From Ricinus communis (taxonomy: Eukaryota; Streptophyta; Magnoliopsida; Malpighiales; Euphorbiaceae): 64,000 nt of DNA. The stretch is from positions 21,955,582 through 22,019,581 of the forward strand of contig NC_063262.1 of assembly GCF_019578655.1 (NCBI RefSeq). The letters run 5' to 3'. The translations under genes and the position numbers were made by a program. Shown piece after piece: positions 50,078-63,080 of this stretch. The notes under the pieces are model-generated. The model searched no databases. It was given only the letters and a program-made list of their open reading frames with translations, and was not told where the DNA came from. How positions within the stretch are numbered: position 1 is the first letter of the stretch; each line of letters opens with the position of its first letter.

Positions 50078-50700
50078 CTTATAAATAAAAGAGTCTTAAC
50101 GTTTTTTAATTTTATCAAATTGCACTAATAGATCCTTGTGCTTTTAATAATTAATTTTAACATCCTTCTCAAGATGCTAAAATAATTAATTTAAAATTAT
50201 AACTTGCTAAAGATTCTAAATAAAAATAAAAATTTTACTTTATATTCTAAAATTAATTTAAAATTATAACTTGCTAAAGATTCTAAATAAGAATAAAAAA
50301 TTTACTTTATATTTTAAAATTAATCATCTATTTGAATATTTAAAATTATAGTTATAGATTATTAAAGGATTGAAAAGTTAAATTTATAGTCTGAATAAAT
50401 ACCTTATATAAAAAGATTTGTAAGATAATTCTTTTAAAAAATTAATCAAGTTAATAATTATTAGATTAAGTCAAAATATACAACGAATTAATAATATATT
50501 TTATTCTTTAGATATATAAATAAATTTTAGAAGAATTTAGTGAGGATATTTTGATTTTGATTAATATATATTTTTAACTGAATGATGTAATAATTAAATA
50601 TTATAAAATGAAAGACGTTAAAATTAATTATCAAAAACTTAAAAATTAACAAAGATAATTTGATAAATTAAAAAGTATTAAAATATTATCCTATTAAGAG
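50078..50700. repeat. Foldback-like repeat with an internal 67-bp tandem duplication
   Basis: The segment 50078-50170 reads as the imperfect reverse complement of 50600-50700 (shared TTTTTAATTTTATCAAATT and TAATAATTAATTTTAAC). Inside it, a 67-bp unit is repeated back to back at 50184-50250 and 50251-50317 with few differences. Confidence 0.6.
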
Positions 50701-50879
50701 TATTTAAATATCTCACTTGAAGTTAATGTCCATTTCTAGTATAATAATGGAAAAGTATAAAGGTTTAACAAAGTCTAAAGACAGATTTGTTATAATAATT
50801 ATTAAAGATAATAAAAAAAAGTTGCTAATGTAATATTACATAAGTTAATAATATAAAAATAATTAACACAATTTTTATT

Positions 50880-51355
50880 TTGAATAAATACTTTTTATTT
50901 TTTGTGGTTTAATCTAATATAAAACGGTTTCTGTATTTCTTTATTACATTAAGACCTTATTTAGTTTTAATAAAACTAACTATTATTTTATTTAAAAATT
51001 TAAAACTAAACTATAATAATTTAAGGATATTAAATAAAAAATAAGTGTTCTTAATACATTTAAATTTTTTGAATTAAAAAACATGCTAAAAGAATAAAAG
51101 ATATAAATATGTAAGAAATTAAATTTATTATTTTAGTTAGATATTAAAATTATTTTATGCTAAAATAAGATTTTATTCTAATTTTGATAATAAAATTAAT
51201 TTTAATACTTAATAATAAATTTAAAATTAAATTATTATTTTAAATTACTAATTCAATCTTTAAACTCACATAAAAGAAAGTAATAGTTAATTTTATTAAA
51301 ACTGAAAAATTTTTAATATAAAAAGAAATATAGAGACCGACACCAAATATTAGGA
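50880..51355. repeat. Foldback-like repeat
   Basis: The left arm, about 50895-51030, is the imperfect reverse complement of about 51210-51350. The strongest shared core is TTTTAATAAAACTAACTATTA at 50978-50998. Non-coding. Confidence 0.55.
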
Positions 51356-54300
51356 GTAAATAGAATTTAACACTTTTAGTTTTTGCTTACTCATAATTAT
51401 AACAATTTGTTAAAGCACAGTTTTTGCTTTCCCTTCTCCTCTAAGACCAAAAATGAAATAAAGTAAAATGTGTTTAATTATTTGAAATTTTTTTTTTAAT
51501 TTTTTTATTAAAATGTTGATGGGCATTAAAAGTTGATAGTCCTTCCACTCTTAAAAGTAAATTACTTTTCTTAGTTTGTCCCAAATTATAATTTTTTTTT
51601 AATTATCGGTTGTAATAATTTATCATTTTATTTAATTTGTATAAATACGTATATGCTTTATACTTTTAAATTAGAATTTTTTATAGAAATTTTAATAAAA
51701 ATATTTCAAAAAAAAGATAAATATTGTAAATTACTAAAATGACTCCATCTATTAAGCTACATGTGGATTGAAAGTAGCCTATCTTTTTGAAATGGAAAAA
51801 ATAAAATATTAAAATCCAAATGGCTTACTGGATTTCTCACAATAATTTTTGAAAAAGAAAAAAAATAGAATCTTTCTTCTATAAATCTGCAGTAATAAAA
51901 AATGTCATTTTCTTCATAATAACATCTTTTTTCTCTTCAAGAATTTCTTTGGAACTATTTTCCTAACAAATAAACAAATTCCATATAAAAAAAAATCCTC
52001 TCTCCGTTTGTGTTTTTCTTTTAATTTCTTTTTGAAATTATTGGTTCAATTTTTCTGTTGTTTTTTCTTTCTTTAGTTTTATATTGGGGCATTGATAAAA
52101 TAGTAGCAAGGAAAAGGACCTTTTTTATTTTCAATTTAAAGGGTATTTTTGAAAACCAAGTTGTTAAAAATCAACAAACTCTTAATTTTATTTTAATCTT
52201 TTAGAAACTTTTGGTGTCATGTCAACATTTTAGTAAGAAATTATTGCTGTTGAGTAATTTTGAAAATAAAAATCTTAAGTTTATAAATTGTGAAAAATTA
52301 ACTAAAATTATTTAAAAAGTCTAAAACTATTATCTTGTTTTATTATGATTTAAACTATAAATAAAAATAAAAAATAATATACTTAATGTTTAGCTATCGA
52401 CGGCTCTTAAAAGATAAAAGTTATGAGTTCAAAAGCCCATTTTTACACTAGATAAAAATTTACTTTTATAGCGAATCTAAGGAAATAATTATTTTATTGT
52501 ATATTTAAAAAAACTCATTAACTAATTAAATTAAAAATAAAAAGAGAAAAGTAATTTATTCAGAAACATAATAAAAAAAAATATATATTAGCTAAAGAGA
52601 TACCAATTTTACTAAGACCTGCAACGCTGCTCCTTTTTCTATTATGAAAATTCTCATTCTTTCAACTCAAACTCAATTTTCTACCACAAAATCATTCAAT
52701 AAGAAAATAGAGGGTTTTTTTTTTATTATTATTATTATTGGTTCTGAAAAAGGAATTATATGTAGTGAGAAGACAGACAAAGGTGTCCCTGTTAGGAGAG
52801 TAAATAGTGGACGTGGATGCGGTCCAAGAAGCCGTGATGAACGGGGGGGTGATATTAGATAGGCCTAACAACGACAATTTCTCACTAACCCCACAATAAA
52901 TCAAATGCCAACTGTATCACTGTTGTTGTGTTGTATAATTAAATGAAAGCTACTGTGCTTTAATGCCCACTAAATCGTCACCTCTATTTATATTTTTATG
53001 TTTTCTCTGAAACTCATTTATCATCTTTTTTAGCACAATCATCATACTTATTATTATTATTATTAAAAATATTGTTTTCATTTCAAATTATAGTTAATAT
53101 TTTTCTTTTTTAATTGTTACTTTATTAAAAATTATCAAATATATTCAAAATTTTATAGATGAAATAGTAAGAATATATATATTAATTTAACTAAGCCTCT
53201 TAAATTTGAGTTTTGGAATTCGAACTACTTAAAAAAAAAATCATGCTTAATACGCTTTAAATTATTTAATAAAAAGAGTCATGAAATACATCTTTCAGTA
53301 ATTAACACAGATGTCATCACATGCAACTTTGAAATTGCAGCTTTTGCATAAAGTATAAAAAAGGTATTTTACAGAAATAGTAAGGTAAATTAGTGACACT
53401 AATTAAAAAAATAACATTTAAAAATAGATACTTTTAAGACGAAAGGCATAAAAAAGATATGAACAGTTAATTAATCAGTACATAAAAAATACATCAAAGG
53501 TTTTTTCTGAAAAATTGACAACAACCATACTCATAAATCTCAATCCAAAATCAACTTCAATAGAAAAATTGTATATATCAATTTAAAATGTATAAATTAC
53601 TTATAATCCATTAATTTTAACTAATTTCTTTATAAGAGATTAATAGGTAATAGGTGTTAAAGAAAATGGAAAATGTATTTCTTCATGCATGCTTGATTAA
53701 GTGTCTCTTGTCCAATTCTATATATTTAACTATTTTTATAAAAGGAACACATTTTAGTTTACATGTGAAAGATATACACATAACTTCTTTCATTCCTTTA
53801 AAAAACAATATACATAATGTACATTCATCTTCGTTTGGCATGTCCATTTAACTAGAAGATGACAAGGAATTAAGTGATTTGCAAATGGGGATTGTGATAT
53901 GCATGTCCATCTGCTTTGAAGTGTATTTGTTGGCAATTTTTCATTTTATTAGAAAAAAATGGAAGTTTGAAAGAGAAGGGTAAATAAGAAAGGCAATACC
54001 TGTGTAAATGAAAGAGCAATGTCAAAAGGATATACACTGTGAGTAAAATATGTATACAAATAAAGGACAGTAAAAAGATAAAGTTAAAAAGAAAGTGAAA
54101 GGCATAATTTCCTCAAAAGTAATTGACTTTTGAATTGTGCCCTTGAAGTTAAATGGGTTAGGCCAAACTTTAAATTGGATGGCAAAACATCTATTATGAA
54201 TATGTACTTAAATTTTCTTTTTCTTTTTTTCTTACAGGCAAAAAAAAAAAGACATTTGATTCAGTTGTATTGTTCCATGATAGGATTTAGTGACAGATTC

Positions 54301-57300
54301 AATGAAAATAGGTATAATTAAATTAAATGTTATACGTAAACTAGTTCTAACCCATATGATTTAAAGATTTGGCAGGCTAATTATCTTAAATGATTCTAAA
54401 TTCAATATAAATCTTTAATTACAGTCTGTATTATATGTAATCTCAACTTGTAATAATAAGCTATTAATGTGGCTTCTCATAGTCACAAATTAAACTTACA
54501 AATCATATATACATATAAAATGTTTATTGTAGGTGGAACTTTAGGGTGATAAAGTAAAGACTCATTAGCATGGTTTACACATGAAAAATGAATTTATGCA
54601 TGGAGTGATTCATGTTCCTCCATGGATTACATAATGAAAAGATCCCCCCTTTCTAGTAGTTGATTGAATGAACTTCAAATTGTTACTTCTCTCAAAAGGA
54701 AAAAGAAAATCAAACACATACATTCCCCTCCTGATCTCTTTGTCTGTTCCCATGAAGAAAGAGGGAAAGTAAGAAAGAAAATAAAAAAAGTTGTTTGTTT
54801 GGGGGGATAAAGGTCTCCAAAGGATATTCTTATTTCCTTACTTTTTTTATCACTCAATAAATAATCATGGAATTCAATTGTCTTTCTTCTATCTTATTCT
54901 ATCCCCCGGTCTAGAATCAACCCTCCCCCCCAAAAAAAAAAAAGAACCAATCTTTTCATGTAGGTCCATCTATATGTGCATATATCTAACCATGAGTCAT
55001 TTTTAAATGTTGTGATTAATATTAAGCTAAATTGAAGATAAAATGTGTTTTTATAATATAATTCGAGATTAAGAAAAAATGAACCAATTAAAATAGTATA
55101 AATTTATGCCGACGCTGTATGAATTTAATACTTTTTGAAAAAAAGAAAAAAAAAATAATATGTGGATATATCCTTATTTAAGTACCTAGCAACCACTTGG
55201 TTTTTCCTATCATCTTGAGAAAGACATGACCTAGAAGAGTACCCATCAAGTTTAATTTTCCTCTGAACTTTCCATGTAATTGCTTTGGTCCCCAATCTTG
55301 AATTCTAATTTGTCCCCAAATTCTAATACTATAACAATCAACACATGACTTTCATAAGGACCCCATGCCATCTTTCACTTGACAAGTTTTTTTTTTTTTT
55401 TTTTAAATGATGATCAAATGTCTTGAATAAATTCCATTTCACTGACTTATATATATAAGCTATAGTTTAAAGAAAAAAAGTCCAAATTGCATATTAAATT
55501 CTAGACATGCTTAATTAGTGCATTAAGGCCAATTTTTATATTTTTTTTTTTATTGCATGCAATGCAGCCAACAAGGAAGGATGTGACCCAAGAAGTTTCT
55601 AGGCAAGAAATCCTAGATTTAGATTTTTCTCTAGTCAATCAAATTGCAACCACACATTTATTATAACCCTTTTGATAGATTTACATAACTCTTATTTTTT
55701 TCTCCCCTTTTCTACTGCCCATTTACACTCTTGAAAGTTGACTAATTGATTTACGCTTTGAAGAGGATCTCCTTCTTCGTCCAATAACAATAATCCCATC
55801 TTTCTAATTTAATAGGATATTCCCAAATTAAATTCACCAGCAGCCATTAGAGGACAAGATAACAAAGAAAGAAGAGAGAAAATAAAAAATAATAATAATA
55901 AAAGCATTCAATTCAATGGTCTACCATTCATTTGCCTATCAATGCCTAAATATTTTTGGCTTTTAGCTTTATTTTCTCTAATTAATAAATCAAAAAATAT
56001 CCATTTAACTTAAATTAGAACTATGAGATCATTCCATATGGACCTACTTGCAGTTGCAACTATATTAACTAATATGGTTATGAATAAGGTCTAATTTGGC
56101 TCCTATAATGTATCTATAAATGTTAAATTGATCCTTTTTTTAATATTTTATAGATTAGTTTAATGCAAAATTTTTAATTTTTAATTCATTTCATTTTATT
56201 TTTACATATGATAGAGCCTATGACGTGTAATTTCCAAATATATATATAATGACACGTGGAAGAATAACACTATTTTATAAGAATTAATGAGGAAAAAATA
56301 CAAACAAACTTTGAATAATATATAAATTATAGGTAAGGATTAATACGTGAGGGGTTTAAATTAGGAATGGAAGCTGTTTGGAATTTTTAATTTTCTATAC
56401 GTCAAATTAATGAAAGCCAACTTCAAAATGACAACGAAAATTAAACAGAGCAATTTCATATCCTAATTTCTAACATGAGCTCTATATAATTTTGTTGACC
56501 TTTGACTAGACTTCATGCCACCAAATGACTGTCGATTTCACAAAGAAATTTCAGCCCTTTCAACAACATCTACTGTTCTAAATTTCCCACCTCATGCCCA
56601 CATCATTTATGTCTATCATTATTTCATTTATTATAAGATTAATATGGTATTATTACAAATTAAAAGAAATTATAACGTATATTTGTAAAGACAGGCTTTT
56701 ATATTATTTAATTCTAATCGGAATTTAAGAATATAAAAGTTTTATAATTTTCAAGATGGTATCGGTATTAATTAAAATTACAAGCAATAAGATTATGGCT
56801 TTAAATAATGATATTTTGAAAAAAAAAAAGATTTATTATAGAAAATTATAAACATGTTTATTATGAATTTAGATATAATGTATTTGGGTTGGTCAAGTTT
56901 GTAAAAGTATTTATTTTTTAAATTGAGAGATTTTAAGTTTTGATTATTTTTTTATATTAATATGAATTTTTATTTTTATAATGAATATAAAAGAGAAATA
57001 TGATTTTAAGCTTTAGAAATTAAATAAGAAACAAAAGAATAAGTAATAAGAGAAGCAAATAGCCCCCACCACATGACGGGGGGGTGGTGGCTTTCTAAAA
57101 TAGCAAGTGCATGTAAGTGATGCGGCAGGGCATTGGAAATTGAATGTGTCACAAAAATTGTGAAGAATGTGGGACAATATTACATTTGAAATACAAAATC
57201 AGACATCACGTTTGGAAATTGGAATTAGAATTGGACAATTAAAAAGTTTACCAAATTTTATTTTGTGGACAAAATAACCTGAAATTCCAAGTTCCAAGAA

Positions 57301-58943
57301 GATCATTTCAGGAACCTGACCTACACTCAGTGACTCTGTCTAAATTCCTTCCCATTTTTAGTTATGGCGTGGCTTGTCGCGTTCCCCCTCATCTCGAGTC
57401 TCATAAAAATAAGGCTTAATTTACTTATTGAAGTCACAATTTTTAGAAATTTCTATGATTAAAATATATTAAAAATATAAATTAAAGTAAATAAAACACA
57501 TCAATGAGACATTAAAATTAATTTATTTTAAAACTAATTATTTTATTTTTAATTATATAGTAATTTCTAATTCTAAAAAAATAGAATATCAATTTTATTG
57601 GTAGCATTAATTTATATAATATTTGAATTAATAAATAAATATTGTAATATAATTTTTATATTATTGTACTAATAAGATTTTAAAAAAATTAGAAATATTT
57701 AAAAATAATAGTAAATATTAAAAAATTTATTAAATTATATCTATAAATTTAATTTTGTAATCAAAATAATAATAATGGTCGTGCAATATATAAATAAACG
57801 ACTAGTTTAATTTTAAGTCGGATAAGAGACCAGTCACTTAACACTAAATGAATGTCTAACCACTAAATTAATTAAATCTAAATACTAATTGTAAAATAAT
57901 GAGTATGCAGAAGTTACAGTATATGAATGCATTTTCTCTTAGTTGTATACGATATCAGTCCATTGAAATCGATTTTTAAGAATTTGACTTTAATACTTCG
58001 CTTCAAAGCTTCAGAATTAATATTTATTTTATAGCAGTAAAAAATTTATGTGGTAGATTTAGGAGATTTAGAGATTTTTTTTTTTTTATGAATAAACTAT
58101 CAAATTTTAGACAAATGACTAATTTGTTACCTAAGCCAAAGTTAAATGATTGTAATGAAATAAAAAAAAATTATGTGACCAAAATGAAATATAATATAAA
58201 TTGAGTGACTATTGGTATAGTTATTGTTTAAAAAATAAGAGAAAAGAAGTGATCCAAATGATTGAAATGTATCTTTTTCCTTTTAAAATAAATTATAAAC
58301 AAACATCCCAGATGATTAATTAGTACATCTTGATATAAAGTATAAGAATAAATATCAAAAATCAGAAAATACATGTAAAAATATTTATTTTTAATAATCT
58401 TCAATCATATAGACAAAAATATAGATTGTAATTTCGCGGGAAAAATGTTCTACTTGGTAACACTAAACTATATTGACTTTATACGTGTCTTTTGAAGAAT
58501 TTGATTGTTTGAATGTTATATTAAATCTCTTATTTCTTTTTACTACTACCATAGATAAAGAATTCAACACTACTGTAATGGATGATCATAAAATTTATAT
58601 AGAAAGAGAACTCAATATTCTCATAAATCATAAAATTTCTAATAAAATTAAAATTATTTATTAAAACTATTTAATATATAATAAAAAGAAACCACAATCG
58701 ATCTAAAATTGATAGACAATGATAAAAAATAAAACTTTGATGAAGACTAAAAATGAGAGAAAAAGAGGGGAGATGGCTGAAGTTTTCAGCTATTCATGTA
58801 ACTTGAAATGCATCTTTTCACTTCAAACTTCCATATGAAAACCAACACTGCATGCCTGAACAATACCATATTGATTTGCACCATAAATTTGTTAAATTTT
58901 TATAAAACATGAATTTTTATGGGGGTTTATAAAAAATCTTAAG

Positions 58944-58996
<53 letters not shown>

Positions 58997-59489
58997 TTTT
59001 TTTGAAAAAATAGGTCTCATTGAAATAATTCATAAAACAAAAAAATTGATCAATTCATTAAAAATTTTGAACCTTTCACTACTGACTATAATTTTAAATA
59101 AACTCTAAAGAGTCACATTTTAAGTAAATTATTTTTTATATTTTTTTAAATATATGATGAGAAATAAGATGGCCTTTAATTATCTCGATTTATTTTTCTT
59201 TTGAAATATTTACAATAATATTTTGTGGATTTAGGAATTTGACATTTCAAGGATTTGTAATTTGTTTTGTATCAATTCTCTTGAGTTTTAGATGTTGGAT
59301 TCGTATCTTCATTACCTCTATAGACTTTGAAGTGGTCTAAATCGCGAGACAGCCACTGAAGGTATTATTAATTTTATTTCTTTTCAATTATCAATCAAAT
59401 GCGATCATACTTCAAATAAGTAACTATGCCACGATAATCTCGGATTAGTGACCTCTTGTGATATTATTTGTATTAGTTTTAAGGCAAAT
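51356..59489. other. Long AT-rich intergenic stretch, no gene supported
   Basis: No domain-bearing open frame was found. It includes a GC-richer block near 52760-52870, a possible short inverted repeat near 56090-56370 with CACGTG-type text, and many homopolymer runs. Short frames such as 52644-52862, 53654-53851 and 54130-54321 have no support. Confidence 0.5.
58951..58991. repeat. (TA)n microsatellite
   Basis: About 20 TA units, seen directly. Confidence 0.95.
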
Positions 59490-59777
59490 AATTTTATGGT
59501 TTAATGTGTTTTTATTTTAGAATCAGTGTTTTGTTTTTGTCATTATAGTATCTTCTAATTATAACAGTTAGTAAATAATGGTTAAATTGCACTACAACAT
59601 TAGCAAGTATTGATGTAACAGTTAAAAAAATAATAGCTATTATATGTCATGTCAGAATCTTTTAACTGTAATATACAGTTTGACCGCTATTTGCTAATAG
59701 TCATATTCATAAAGTACTAAAATGATAAATAATAAATCACATATCCTGAAATAAAAATTTATTAAACTATAAAATAA
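59490..59777. repeat. MITE-like inverted repeat
   Basis: The left arm, starting TTTTATGGTTTAATG, is about 70% the reverse complement of the right arm ending AAACTATAAAA. The arms cover about 100 bp each with a short centre. Non-coding. Confidence 0.6.
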
Positions 59778-60773
59778 TTTAATGAAATTTTTTCTAATTT
59801 CAATAATTTAAATGCTGTGATTTATTTTATATCAATCTAGTATTTGAAAGTATTTACATAAACGTTTCTCGTTTTCTTTTGTAACTTGGAAGTAGATTTG
59901 AATTTGAATTCATACATATGTAAACACATTTTTAATATTTATATTTTCTTTTCTTTTTATTTGTAAGTTTGCTAAAGTTTCTTCTTGTTTTCTTGTTTAC
60001 GAAAAAATAAGAAATAAGTAATGGTTTTAAACACAATTTCAATACTTATTATTTGTTTTTGGTGTTTGATAAAGTTTCTTCTTCACTTTTCTTGTCTATC
60101 AGAAAAAAGGAAAAATAGGTAACAGTCGTGTCAATGTTCTTGAAAGAGGAAAGAATGGGTGGAAAAGGAAAAGACAAAGGTGATGATCCTTTTATAAAAG
60201 AAGAAAGAATCTGCTGCCATACTTGTTTGATGCACATAAAGAAATTTTATGCTTTTTAAATAAATAAATAAATAAAAAAAGGACTTTTGTCTTATAAGAG
60301 AGAGCAAGAAAAATAGTAATATTAGTGGATTTGTAATGGAAAAAATAGTGGCATCCACACCTCATTGCTTCTTTATGGCCCCCCACAATGTCGACCAAAG
60401 TTATCTGCTCTTTCTTGGGTTCCTACCCAAAACATCGTTCTAGACTTGCATCTCTGCCCCTCTTCCTTCTCTACCTCCTAATTGCCATCGTTCCTACCCA
60501 AACCTTGTTTAACTAAGTATTGATTATGAAATGTCAGTGCTAGATATTTCAACTTATCCTAATCACATTCTCTTGTATTTTTAGATTATTTAAAAAATAT
60601 TAATTATTAATTTCGTACATATTCTCAATAAAAATATTAAATTTGAACTTCTCCGATAGAATTCACTTTAGAGCTTTATAATCAGATTTCAATAATTGAT
60701 AAAGAAAATTGGAATAAATATAAAAAGTAGTTTATAGTTTGACTATTTGATAATTTTGATATGTAGTTTTTTT
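59778..60773. other. AT-rich intergenic DNA, no gene seen
   Basis: Only short minus-strand frames near 60049-60398, which are Phe/Leu/Ser-rich translations of A-rich DNA. Confidence 0.5.
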
Positions 60774-61164
60774 TTTCAAACAAAAAGAAACATGTGGTTA
60801 AAAATCGTAAAAAAAAGATATCGATTCACAAAAACTTAGCCATCTTTACTTTTATCAACCATCATTATCATATTTTTGTGTTTAATAATATAGGTTTAAC
60901 TCAATACATCATTGTTTGACCTTTTAAAAATTGATCTCATCATATCAAAAACTTCTTAAACATCGATTTAACGTCAAATAATGAAATTATGAGTTCTTAA
61001 ATTCTAATGATATCAAACATATACATAATCAATATGGCTAATCAAAATAAAGATGGTTGAGTCCTTATAAATCGAAACTTTTTAGCAACGGGATACCTTT
61101 TTTATTTACAATTTGTAACTATATATCTCTCATTTTCTAAACAAACACATACTGAAAATTGTAA
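60774..61164 (+). repeat. MITE-like repeat, copy B
   Basis: About 391 bp, same family and orientation as 47810-48195. Shared landmarks are TTCAAACAAAAA at the start, TTTAATAATAT in the middle, AAATCGAAACTTTTTA near the end and AAAATTGTAA at the end. It has terminal inverted repeats like copy A. Confidence 0.7.
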
Positions 61165-61984
61165 CACAATAAAATCATTTGATAATTTTTAATTATCCTA
61201 AAAAAAATCTATAGATAAAAAGTGCTATAGAGTATCTCAATTTAAACTTATTTGAACATACTATCTATATTTGCTTTGATGAATGAATATGGATATACCA
61301 ATATAAATAGGCGAGAAAAGAATATATTAATTCGGTTAAGAATATGCAATAATAATACTTCTAATTATGCAAAATAGGAACCTAAGTTGAAAGTTACAAA
61401 CACATTGATTCACATTAGCATGTGCCTAACTATGCATCATTCATGCATATCCATTTTCAATTTATCTATAAATTAAACTTCTTAATATTTTTATAACTTT
61501 TTAATAAAATTATAATTTTAAAATATAAAATATAAAAGTCGATTGCATGTTACAATATTTATACCAATTCATAAAATATAGTTTTATTAATTATTTATTA
61601 AACTAACTGTTATAAAAAAAATGAACTATAATTTAAAATAAAAAAATAAAATTTAACAATTATTTTTCGAAACGACTTCTTTTCAAAAGAAAAGAAAAAG
61701 ACAAAAAAAAAAAAAAAAAACTAGGAAGAATTCCAATTATTCTTTGAGTTTCCCTCTTCTGAGAATGCAATAAATTAGTTGTATTAATTAAGACATTTTA
61801 GGTATTCTAATTTTGGAAATAGGTCAGGCCAAAATCAATAATTCTGATGTGTCCGTAAAATATTTCCGTGTGACAGATGAGGCCCAATAATTATACGACA
61901 AGTGTTATAGTATCACTTATTGAGTATGTACAGTCATTATTATGATTATAATTAATAATTAATAATTGCATAAAGTTATGGACA

Positions 61985-62110
61985 ATCTTGGGATCCGACA
62001 CCAAGTTCCCTAGTTTAAAGGGCGATCCTCATTGCACGGCTGAGATTCGTTTTTTAAATTCGTTAAGGAACGAGGAGGTTAAAGCCACGCACCGTCTTAG
62101 ATTTCGCTTT
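61985..62110 (+). promoter_or_regulatory. GC-richer block upstream of ACC oxidase
   Basis: An island of mixed composition about 1.1 kb before the ACC oxidase start, containing GCACGGCTGAGATTCG. It stands out from the AT-rich surroundings and may be a conserved regulatory region. Function is inferred from position and composition only. Confidence 0.3.
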
Positions 62111-62779
62111 TAGTTTTTAATGCACATACTTACTTTTTCTTTCTTTTCTTCTTCTTATCATGAATCATAGTTATTTTTATTTATTTTTTAAATACTACAC
62201 TTAATTATTAGATAACTGATATATAATTTTAGTATTTATATAAGAAGTAAGTTATATAATATTTATTTTTAAAATTATAATAATTATTTTTAATAAGTGA
62301 AAAGTGGAAAGAGAATAATTAATTAGCCATCAAAGTGGGTCCAATTCCATTAGATACAAGTGGAGTGATAGCTCAACTCTACAAGGCAAAGCGACCTTAT
62401 ATTATAAGTCGGCCTAACATATGCTTAATGGGTCCACTTCAAGTCAAAATGTCCTTTTATTTTATTCTTTTTCAGTTTTATTCATTTTTCAGCTTATTGA
62501 GTTGTTCTTAATACTATCCATGTCTTTTTAGATCTTTTCTATATATATATATATAAACAAATATAGTAGAGGGTAAGGATTTGTTTGAACTTTTATAATT
62601 AATACATGAAAATAATCCATCTAATATTACTGTCTATTTTAATTCTTTTTTTCTTTAATAAAATAGATAAAAATAAAAATAAATATTTATATTACCGTAT
62701 AAAAAAGTTTTCTTTTATTAGAAATTACAAAAAATATTGAAAATAATAGAAGTAGCGATTAGGTGCAGGACACTGGAAG

Positions 62780-62870
62780 TAGCGAGGAAGGCAGCCTCCT
62801 CAAATTGGAGAAGGCATTGTGAGAGTGAGAGGGAGAGGGAGAGGGGACCTAATTGCCAACCAAAAAAGGG
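62780..62870 (+). promoter_or_regulatory. GAGA-rich proximal promoter segment of ACC oxidase
   Basis: A (GAGAGG)n-type purine run (about 62820-62846) sits about 330 bp before the start codon. A GAGGA...TCCTC inverted pair lies just upstream (about 62783-62800). GA repeats are bound by BBR/BPC factors in plants; binding here is untested. Confidence 0.35.
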
Positions 62871-63030
62871 ATATAAGCAAATAGAATTTTAGTTGCATTT
62901 GAATTTGCCTAATTTAATTATTTTATTTATTTATTAGTGATTAAACCTTTTAATCTCATTTATGGCCCCCACACAAGACATCTCCTCCAAAATTACAACT
63001 ATTTGTGTCCTCACTATACTTTCTCACCCC

Positions 63031-63037
63031 TATAAAT
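63031..63037 (+). promoter_or_regulatory. TATA box of ACC oxidase
   Basis: TATAAAT 137 bp before the start codon, preceded by C-rich CACCCC. It implies a leader of roughly 100 bases, which is typical. Confidence 0.75.
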
Positions 63038-63080
63038 ACCATCCCAATGCCTTCAGCTTTCTTCCAACAAGCACTAATAA

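Noticed and set aside
52390..52500. SINE-like text with a B-box-like GAGTTCAAAAGCCC
   Set aside because: No clear A box, tail or target duplication; similar motifs near 53180 and 56900 are too degenerate to call.
55540..55610. Text resembling a miR169 start (CAGCCAA...)
   Set aside because: It diverges after a few bases and no foldback partner was seen nearby.
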